From NCBI GenBank assembly GCA_964035795.1, contig OZ038322.1, positions 15,857,447 to 15,921,446 of the forward strand: a DNA stretch of 64,000 nucleotides, read 5' to 3'. Shown here in pieces: positions 55,183 to 64,000 of this stretch. The position numbers and the translations under genes are program-made. Position 1 is the first letter of the stretch; each line of letters begins with the position of its first letter. The notes below the pieces were generated by a model, which had not been told where the DNA came from, did not search any database, and worked only from the letters and a program-made list of their open reading frames with translations. Source of the stretch: Pterobdella sp. o SKG-2022. Taxonomy: Eukaryota > Annelida > Clitellata > Hirudinida > Piscicolidae.

Positions 55183-55837
55183 ATGACATCGGCAGTGTCA
55201 TTGTGTCCTTTAGAGGCAGGAGAGCCTATAAAACTGCCTACTGAAAAAACTGTCATTGGAAGAGGCTCTCTGTTACAGGTATATAATTCTTATTTGAGAT
55301 TATGAGTTGTCGAATCTCAAGTGTTTATCTCATCTCAAATTATTGACATTATTTACTATAATCTCAAATATATTAATTTTACATATTATTACTCAATATA
55401 TATAACTTAAATTTTATACCTATAAATGATTCAAAATTAAAGTTTCAGTGTATTATTTTGATCAGATATCTGATAAAAGGGTATCAAGAAACCATGCAAC
55501 ATTGGAAATCACAGATGGAAAGCTCGTCATCATACCTGTATGTTTAACCTTTACATCCTCATACAGTAATAACCATCAAGGCCTCTTATAATCATCTATA
55601 TCTATTATTGGTGTGGTAAAAAATATCAAGACATGCTTCATAATAAAATTAATCAACACATGTAAAATTATGTTAGTGTTAGACAATAAAAGTTTGTAGG
55701 GATTTTGAATGGTTTTTATGTTCTTTGACTTATTAATAATAAATTAATGATTCTGATAATGCTTGTTCTGTAAGGTACATACTATAAAGCTTTTTGTAGA
55801 TAAAACTCACAATCTCAAGTCATAAACCATTATATTT

Positions 55838-55910
<73 letters not shown>

Positions 55911-58900
55911 TATTTATGCTTCCGCAGATTCATATGAACCCATGTTTTTTTAAATCAGTGGATTCTACTTCTTCTACAGTTCTACCCAAGGTTTCAGTTT
56001 TATTTTTCGAAATAGTTGATAATTCATGAAAGTTTATTCACTGAGAATGATAAAAAAATATCAAACTATTATACTAGAATATAAAATTTTAAGCAAATTT
56101 CTTTTATTTGTTAAATAGTTTTTGATTATGTCTTGATTGTACATTTTTAACTTTTCAGTTATCAATTCATTAGCAGTATATTTTCCTTTTTCAAGGGATC
56201 ACTGATATTAAACGTTCTATAACCCTACCCTCTTCCACCACTTAACCATTATATTATTATTATAATACTATACATTATATGTCTTTCATTTTTGTTGTGA
56301 TAATGGTGTATATTGAATATGGTGCTAGAGGGTGATCTTATGAGCACAGTTACAATGTTTATCGTTTATCTTTATGCATAATATGTTTGTCACAAGGCTC
56401 ATTGAACCAGTTGTATGTATTTAAGTTAAGTAAATAACCTCACATTGCTTATGAAAGTTTTGTTAAATGAATTATCATTTATAAAGTTTTTTCAATACTC
56501 AATCTACTTGAAAGTCTAAAAATTAAAAACTAACTCAATATTTAAAAATAATCTACTTGAAAGTCTTAGTTATTTTTTACTTTTGAGTGACTCATAATTC
56601 ACACCTTATTGAATCATCAATGGTTTTTAACATACAAATCACCATTGAAAGGACCACCCGAAGACCCTCGAGCATGGGGATGTCATATCATTATTGCCTG
56701 ATAAGCTCTTCTACAGGATTGTGTATGATTCAGTTGCTGATAAGAAGTCTGTATCAATGTTACATTGATGATTCATTTAAAAAATTATGTCATTATTGAT
56801 AGATTTGGTGTCATAATTATGGTCCTTCATAGCTGTTGTGAATTAGACTTATAGGAAAACATGTGGTAAGAAAGATTGCTAACTGTTGGTTTTGATTCTG
56901 TACCAAAACAGATGATTCTAAATATTTAGTCTAATATTCTCCTGAATGACCTATGTGAGTTTTGTCAAATTTACTCTCCACAACAATTTTTTAGAAGCTT
57001 TGCCCCCAATCTTCATTTCATCTGTCCTTACTGATGTGATGTTGAAAGCACTGAATTTAATGCAGATTTTTCATACTCTTTACTGTGTGATTTTATTTAA
57101 TTTATTATCATAGAGTTATGATGTGAGATTTAAAAAATATCAATTAATATTTAAAAAAGGTAAGGCTAAACGTTTTTGTGCCTAAACATACATTATTGTT
57201 ACTCTAAAAAATGTGTTCAAAAAACAAAATCATTATATATAACTTTACTGTGCTTAGTACACCTTCGTATTATGATTCACTATTATTCATCCTCATCATT
57301 TTATTATAGTCAGCATCTTTCTCTTTTTCAATGAGTCACTGACTTCTTTCCATGACCTAATCCTCCCTCCATTTCACCCTGTCATAGCCATCTTCAAGAA
57401 CTAATCCAAGACCACGACAAAGGTTTTCCATCATCCCTTTCCAGGTTAACCTTGGCCTTCCCCTTCCTCTACTACCTTCAACCTCAAAGCTCCACGCCTG
57501 TTTGACACAGTCGTCATCCTCTTTCCTTACTACATGACCCAGCCATCTCAAACTCCCTTGCCTCACCACTTCAACAATCGTACCATCCAACCCAAATCTA
57601 ACCATCAACTCCTTTATACTCACATCATCAGCTAGCTGCACACCACACATCATTCTAAGCGTCCGTTTTATTGCTCTTCTCAAAATACTCTTTTCAACAG
57701 ATCTTACTACGCAGGTTTTCGAGCCATATGTCATGACAGGCCTCGCACATGTCCTATAAATTTGTCCTTTAATATTCCATGTGTCTTTTACCACATAACA
57801 TAGAAGACACACTGTTGAATGCCTTCCAGCCCAGCCTGATTCTTCGTGTAACAGCTAGCTCACTTCCTCCTCCACCATTCACATTGTCTCCTAAATAACA
57901 ATAACTATTTACCCTCTCCAACTCACCTAAACAACCATTTGAAGCCTTCTTACATTCCACCTTTGCACCATTCATACAAACCCTACATTCAAAATTTCCA
58001 TTCATTCTATGAGAAACTCTCTTTACCCTAGCACACTGCTCATGAATCCACTTCTTACATGTCATGCACCTCCCACAATTTACCTTAGCCCTCTTACCAC
58101 ACACACCACATGGATCAATTTTAGCCAAGACAACAACCCCGCCACCACCACTACTCTCCATGACCTTTGTCTTACCCAGATTAACCTTCAATCCTTTCCC
58201 TTCAAAGGCTGCCTTCCAACGGATGAATTGTGCTTCTAGTTCTCCCATAGTCTCTGCCATCAAGACCAAATTATCTGAATGTTTTTTTAAGTATTGCTTT
58301 ATTGATTGTAGCATCTGTAAAAGGAATACAGTAGTGTATATATATCTATATAGAGGTTCAACAAAGGTTTTACATTCTTTTACTGCTTATTACCGTTTGA
58401 TATTTTTATTGTTTTACACTAGTTTTTAAAGTATAGAACGTAATTCATTAAACATTTAACTAAGTTTAATTTCTGTTTTACTATGTTAGAAAAAGCTTCA
58501 TCAATAGTAATTTACAACGATAAATATAAGTGATGTTTTAAAAAGTTTAAAAATCTGTGAATTAATTGTATTGATATTGATACTACATTGATTTGCAGGG
58601 AACAGAAAGAAGGTGCCTTGAAAGTTTCATTCCTTTTTTGTTTAACTCTAATTATTAAATGCCATGAAAGCAACTGAGCTGCTGGCATGAAAACAAATGT
58701 GAAATGATGATTTTTCATCATTAAGTAATTTTTATTTGTATAAGTATATATGAAGATTGTTAGTCGAATTTGATCCTGTGGGTTAACATATAATTGCTTC
58801 AACATCTACTTTATCTGAAATGAAAATCAATGAAAAATGACTCAGAATTGACAGACGGAGAGAAAAAAGAAGGAGGTAAAGATGGATCAATAGAAGTTAG

Positions 58901-61730
58901 TTTTATATAATTACTAATCTTTTTAGCTTTTGCTTTTTTATGTCATCTCAATAGTGCAACTCAATTCATGGCTGTTTATTGTATTCATTTTTTATTATCG
59001 ATTGAGCTTAACATAAACTTTTTATAAAGTATTTATATCAATCTAACATTCTCTTCAGGAGCCGGTTGTTAATAACAGCTCAGCTGCTAAAGAAGAGAAT
59101 AACAAGACTGAGAAACAAACAAGCAAGAAGACTGAGAAGCAGACAGAGAAGAAGGAAGTCAGGCAGTTACCAGAGTGGATGAAGGGTGCCCATGAGAGGT
59201 TGCATGGCAAGCAGGAGGAGAACAACCACTCTAGTGTGTATATGCTGTGTGGTGCTTATGTTGTTGGGGCCTGGATGCTTAGTGGTTATGCGCTGAGTGC
59301 TGGATGTGTGGTGGTTGAAGACTGTGTTGTGGTGTTTGTAGTTGCGTTTTTTGGTGGGTTTGTATTTTTTTATGTTTCTTATGATGATTTTGTATGTTTT
59401 TTTAGTTTCACCGATTTCAGAAACTCTATTAGTGTTTTAGTTATGCCTGATTGATTGATGTTTATGCAGATATATTGTCTTTAGTATAGCCGATGCTTAG
59501 TATTAGAATAAAATTACCAGAAAACGTATCTATTAAGAAGAACAAAGCTTCCCATGATGATGAAGATGACGATGATGAACAAGACCACTCATCAAAAGAA
59601 GAAGAGGAGGAAGATGAAGGAATGAGGAGGGGGAAAAGGAAAAGGAGCATGCCAAGCAGACGAACAGAGAGATATGAAGCAGAATCAGAAGGACGCAAGA
59701 AAATGCCCCGAGCAGCTGCCCAAAAAATCCCTAAATATAGTTGGTGTCAAAGTGATTTTGATGTTATCTTTTAATGTAACATATTCAAATGAAAACACGA
59801 AGAAGTAAAATATGGCATAATACTAAACATTTTCTTACTACCTTTAGCAGAATCAGGTTTCAGAGTTTTATTGCAGGATTCATCAAGTATTGATGACGTA
59901 CTATAGCCTAAACCAAATAGTGAAGGGAAACAAACATGAAGTGTTTATTAACTTAATACACGGAGCTTTACGTAAGAAAATCTTACATTACCAAGTGATG
60001 ATAATGTAAGATTTTCTTACGTAAAACTTCATGTAGTAAGTTAATAAATACTTCACGTTTGTTTCCTTCATCATTAAGTTTTTTAACTGTTTTCAACACT
60101 ATCTGCTAAGCAAAATGCCATCTGATAATGAAAGCATATAAACACTCTTCAGCTGATGATGACTTTGTGATAAGTGACGAAGACTTTGTGATAAATGAGG
60201 AAGACAGCAACCAGTCTCAAAGTGATGGTAGTGAGTTTGTGGTGGATGATGTTGAGTCTGGAAGTGAATGGGAAGGCAAGAACAAGGTAGCTTTATTTTT
60301 CGGTTTCTGCCCTACCCTCTGCTGAGGAAAATGGGTCTTATATATAGAATGATAGGAATGACTGTTATTTTTTATTTTGATGTTTTTATGCTTTTTTATC
60401 ATTGCATGAGTATACGTGGTTGAGTATAGGTCTTTAATTCATTTGTTTTGAGGTAAATTGTTGGTGGGTTGGGTGAAGGTTGTGTTAAGTTATAATCATA
60501 TTCTTATATTTATTGTCGAGACTTGTATGGTTTAACAGTTATTTTTAAATTCTGCTTATTTCAGGCTTCTTAATTTTTTATTTATCCTTCGTTATTAAAA
60601 TTTTATTTTTGTACAATCTGTAAAAGTTAATTAGGTTTTAACCTTAAAATACTTTAAACATTTCCATATTATATATGCAAAGAAAATCTATAATATGCAA
60701 TAGACATATATTTGTAAAACGTCTTGCATTGAAGACGAAGTCAAAAAGAAGAGGAGCCAAACGACGTAGTTATGAGTCGGAGGATTCGGAGTCTGATGAT
60801 GAAGAAGATGATGATGCAGCCTACAAGCCCTCCTCCAAAAAATCAAAGTTGAAACGATCTAAAAGAAAATCAAGGGACAAGCCAATAGAGAAAAGAGGTT
60901 GGTGCTGGTGCTTGCTTTAAACACGTTGAGATAGGAGTTTTTTGGAAGTTATAATATTTGATTGGTATTTTTCAAATACATGTAGTGATTTAGGAATGTG
61001 CTGATAAAACAGGTAGAAAATCGAAGGGAGGCAGGAAGGTGGATAGAAAGAAAGCTGTTGACAGTGATGATATGGAGGAGAATGAAATGGTTTTCAGTGA
61101 TGAAGAGGATAAGAGGAAGAAGAAAAAGAGGAAAGTACAGAGTGAGGAAGAAGATGATGATGACCATGCCTCAATGGACCTCTCCGAGGATGATGATGAA
61201 GATAATAAAAAGTTACTCTTGGAATATTAATTTATGCTAGTCAATGTTTTTGAAAAATTAAAAGTTTGGTTTTAAAAATTTTCAAGTTCTAAATTTTGTT
61301 GGTGTATTACCACATTTGTCATTTTGTTAGAAATCTTGTTATCAAGATCTATTTACTTCAGGGGTGTTCGAGGCAAAGGGGATAAGAAGAGCAATGGGAC
61401 CAGAGTAAAAAGGACTGCTGCCCTCAAACAGCAAGGTAGATATATACATTATTGATAAGCATGATTTAAGAACATGAGAAAACTGGTTTGTCCGAAATCT
61501 GCTTCAAATTGTAATATTATCTTATAAAAATCATTTTTTCTTTATATTGGTATTGGATCTTTCAATTATATTTTGAGCGGTTATTTTATATCATTTAATT
61601 TTTCTCAGAAAAGTTGAAAGCCATGAGTAAAAATAGTGAAGAAGACGACGAAGAAGATGAAGAGGAGGAGGAAGATGAAGAAAACACGGCATCTAAAAGT
61701 TATAAATCTGAGACTGTTGTACAAAATTGA
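55183..61730 (+). CDS. APLF: APLF-like FHA-domain DNA-repair scaffold with acidic tail
   Basis: Exons joining in phase: 55183-55278, 55466-55537, 55928-55990, 56652-56750, (one small exon possibly near 58854-58896), 59059-59233, 59521-59739, 60153-60286, 60735-60897, 61013-61211, 61362-61435, 61609-61730. The first four form an FHA phosphopeptide-binding domain: TVIGRGSLLQISDKRVSRNH (Gly-Arg and Ser-Arg-x-His signature), IHMNPCFF, and EHGDVISLLPDKLFYRIV. The 59059 exon carries EVRQLPEWMKGAHERL, matching the Ku-binding motif of APLF. The remainder alternates acidic Ser/Asp/Glu blocks with Lys/Arg blocks; DDDFVISDEDFVINEED and SEFVVDDVESGSEWEG resemble the aromatic-in-acidic histone-binding tail of APLF. 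The two PBZ zinc fingers of vertebrate APLF were not seen. APLF recruits XRCC1/XRCC4 partners and Ku to DNA breaks in the nucleus. A generic FHA nucleolar protein is the alternative. Confidence 0.8.
55842..55907. repeat. (TA)33 microsatellite
   Basis: 66 bases of uninterrupted TA in the intron just before the third FHA exon. Confidence 0.97.
57340..58320 (-). mobile_element. LINE 3' half with zinc-knuckle insert, inactive
   Basis: Two overlapping minus frames (58314 down to 57772 and 57812 down to 57360) show an RT remnant whose catalytic box is degraded to HSDNLVLMAE instead of YADDLVLIAE, then WKAAFEGKGLKVNLGKTKVM. A Cys-rich module follows (CGVCGKRAKVNCGRCMTCKK, WIHEQC, FECRVC). The C-terminus has RVNSYCYLGD, TCARPVMTYGSKT, LRWLGHVVRKEDDD and RGRGRPRLTWKGMM. 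The lost catalytic Tyr and second Asp, and a frameshift near 57790-57812, mark it as dead. It is inserted in an intron of the APLF-like gene. Confidence 0.88.
59920..60073. mobile_element. Foldback element, first family
   Basis: GAAGGGAAACAAACATGAAG at the left is mirrored at the right by ACTTCACGTTTGTTTCCTTC. Inner blocks TTATTAACTTAATAC and GCTTTACGTAAGAAAATCTT pair with their complements on the other side of a short AT core (TACCAAGTGATGATAATGTA). Core order and TTACGTAAGA/ATCTTACATTA sequence match the 22261-22462 element. It lies in an APLF-like gene intron. Confidence 0.85.
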
Positions 61731-61967
61731 CATGGTTTTGAGTTAATATTATTGTGAAGTTTTTATAGCTTTTAACATTTATACTTATTTTTGGATCATT
61801 GGTGCACAAATTAGCATGTATACTAAATGCAATGAAATGATGTTTAATCAGTTTTAAATCATCAAGTTTGCAAATAGATATTTGCAAATGTAATTTTCAC
61901 AACTTTATGTTCCAATTATGTTTATGTTGCAACACGTGTATGTTCGTCTGATACATTTCAGTGTTTA

Positions 61968-61973
61968 AATAAA
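61968..61973 (+). terminator. Poly(A) signal, APLF-like gene
   Basis: AATAAA in GTTTAAATAAATGGT, 238 bases after the stop codon. Confidence 0.6.
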
Positions 61974-62095
61974 TGGTTTCTATTACACTTTCTACTTTAA
62001 AAATTTTTTTTTAAAGTCAGGTTCCAATTGATTATGTCCTTTATTTAATTACCAAATAATTTTAGTCTAAACTCTAATGTAATGTGGTTTTTATA

Positions 62096-62236
62096 AAGCT
62101 CTTTTACTCATAGATCAAAGCCCCTGCTACAAATTTAATGTAGCGAAAACACTGCAACAGGTCGGCCCACGTGGAATCGAACCCAAAAACTAGGTAATTA
62201 GTCTAATGCTCTACCTTTGAGTAATATGGGCTGACT
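62096..62236 (-). mobile_element. tRNA-derived SINE
   Basis: The minus strand reads CAGCCCATATTACTCAAAGG, TAGAGCATTAGACTAATTAC, B box GGGTTCGATTCCACG and GGGCCGACCTG, then the body GTGTTTTCGCTACATTAAAT and TTGTAGCAGGGGCTTTGATC. Head and body match the 47828-48004 copy in order. Its 3' tail end has decayed to AAAAGAGCTTTATAAA. Confidence 0.85.
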
Positions 62237-64000
62237 AGACTAAAACTATTCAAATAGTAACTTTTGAACTATGAAAAGCTTTTAGTAGATCGGTTTAAAA
62301 ACTTAATTGCCACATTCCACATCCATATAGCAAACGGTTGAGAAATTGCCTATAATGTTGCATCTCTGATTTGATAGCTGCACGTTATAATATAACTTCA
62401 GAGACATCTGTTGTATTTTTTAAATTAGTAGTTATCAGTAAAACATCAATTTGAGAACTTTTTAAACATTTATTTAAATTTAAGCTAATTTTCCTTACCA
62501 TAAAACTAGTATACGAATGCTCAAATTCATGTTCTTGTGATAATTACGTTATAATATAATTTTATAAAGAGTGTGATAAAATGAGAGATTCGAAGTTAAT
62601 ATAAAATATTTGAAATTTCACATTGTTTCATAATATTCTGTTGTAAACTTTATTAAGTTTTCTTCGTGAGTTCTTTACTAATTTTATAGGCGTCGTTTGA
62701 CACAGACGGTCTTTAAATTGAACATACTCTGTTATAAACAAATTTTAAAATTTACCGTAAGTTTTGCTTCGAACAGTTTTTTAACTAAGGATGTCCCATT
62801 TAAACACCAATGAGACGAAAGTTGGTTAAAGTTAATCTCAAAAACGTGGGTACAATGAACCGCGGAATGGATAAATGGTGGCGAAGAAAACAGATAAACT
62901 ATTTTGTTTTTTTGTTAGTTTTTTTATAAAGTTTTTAAAACAATTAGATTTAATACTTTATTCTCATATGTGAACCATTCATTTAAATACCTGAAAATTT
63001 TCCCATAAAGCCAATACCAATTATGTCACCAAGTGTAAATAACTGAATTCTTTAAAAACGATAAAATCATTAAAAAAATAAATTTATTCAACATCATTGA
63101 TTCAATAAATTGATATGCAACCAACAAATTCAGTAAAATAAAGAAAAATTGATTACACTCTGACTATGTTCATCAAATTAACAATATTATAATCTGGAGA
63201 AACAATGATATATAACAATATATATATATATATATAAATCCAGTAAATGATTTTTCTAAAGCTTGCTCTTCCCCGAATAATGAAACCTCAGGTTGATTTT
63301 ATTTACATATAACTCTGCGAGGAATTAATAGTATTAGAAAAGATTTTTAGTATTTATTACTGTTTAGTATAGATTATATATCTATATGACCTACCGATCT
63401 TAGAAGCCAAAATGTCTATTACAGACAAATTTGCTTTGATAATAACGGCATCATTGCTGCAAAAAAATACAAGAATTAAGTTAACAATTAAACTTATAAA
63501 TAAAAACCTTTATAATAAATATAAACATTTAGTAGTTTCTCACCTTTTTTCTTTTATAAGAGCATTAGCATCGAACAAACTGCTTAAAATATTGTTTATC
63601 AGCTCCAAAGATAACACCTTGATTTATGTGTGTATGTATGTATGTACGGATGTATGTATGTATGTAAGTCGACCATCAGTGGTCCCAAATTAGGATTCCA
63701 ATAGCGCAATAGGCATGTTTCAAAAGGCGCTACACCTCGTGGATCAAAAAATAAATAAAAATCAACTTGAGAGGTTGTTTTAAATAAATTCGAAAACTAT
63801 AAACTTGTGTTTAAATAAAAGTATTAATTGAAAATTGAACGAAAGAATTTATGTGAAACCTCATAAACAATAAAGTCGTTTTGTTCAATGGCTTTTAGGG
63901 CTATCTTTTGTAGGAGTGAGGCAAGTTGTTTTTGATCATGAACATCTTCTTTATTCAAAACCAATGTCAAAGACGATGTGTAAAACTTGAAAAGTTTTTA
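62237..64000. other. AT-rich right end of the window
   Basis: No gene recognised. It holds a short (TA)n at about 63218-63236 and a GTAT-type microsatellite at 63626-63666, followed by a small GC-richer patch (CATCAGTGGTCCC, AAAAGGCGCTACACC) that may be the edge of another repeat. Confidence 0.5.
63626..63666. repeat. (GTAT)n microsatellite
   Basis: About ten GTAT units with one ACGG interruption. The apparent ORF across it (VCMYVCTDVCMYV) is a shadow. Confidence 0.9.

Noticed and set aside
1..64000. CRISPR arrays, operons, phage or bacterial defence systems
   Set aside because: No regularly spaced direct repeats, no Shine-Dalgarno-led gene strings and abundant spliceosomal introns. The DNA is eukaryotic.

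Overview
This is an AT-rich, intron-dense, repeat-laden piece of an animal genome. The evidence is: genes split into many short exons with GT/AG borders and phases that join exactly, AATAAA signals, an axonemal dynein heavy chain (so motile cilia or flagella), a cytosolic HSP70 ending in EEVD, an APLF-like DNA-repair scaffold, tRNA-headed SINEs, several LINE clades and foldback (MITE-like) elements. I could not resolve the animal lineage; a marine or other aquatic invertebrate is a guess. Bases 2001-2200 are an assembly gap.

Layout. 1-12.4 kb is accessory DNA: a minus-strand LINE reverse-transcriptase (RT) piece, two tandem broken copies of an unrecognised gene, a minus-strand Thr/Pro-repeat protein gene, a decaying zinc-finger region, a GIY-YIG endonuclease tail, a lone BTB exon, and a LINE nested inside another LINE. 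12.6-15.4 kb is a complete 11-exon ABHD1/3-type membrane hydrolase. 17.2-49.0 kb is one very large gene (about 80 exons) for a DNAH2-type inner-arm dynein heavy chain; its introns hold foldback elements and its last intron (2.6 kb) holds two LINE tails fused through a (GAT)30 tract, a SINE and a foldback element. 49.1-51.5 kb is an HSP70 gene with heat-shock elements, TATA box, a 5'UTR intron and one coding intron, starting only about 380 bp after the dynein stop. 51.9-53.3 kb is repeats. 55.2-61.7 kb is an APLF-like gene: FHA domain, a Ku-binding-type motif and a long acidic/basic tail, with a dead LINE and a foldback element in its introns. 61.7-64 kb is repeat and AT-rich DNA.

The four intact genes look like ordinary neighbours, not a pathway: lipid hydrolysis, ciliary motility, protein folding and DNA-break repair, all on the plus strand. 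No operon-like or defence-type system is visible. The points most worth a second look are the loss of near-invariant motor motifs in an otherwise intact dynein, the APLF-like architecture without visible PBZ fingers, the foldback families, and the unrecognised genes in the first 6 kb.
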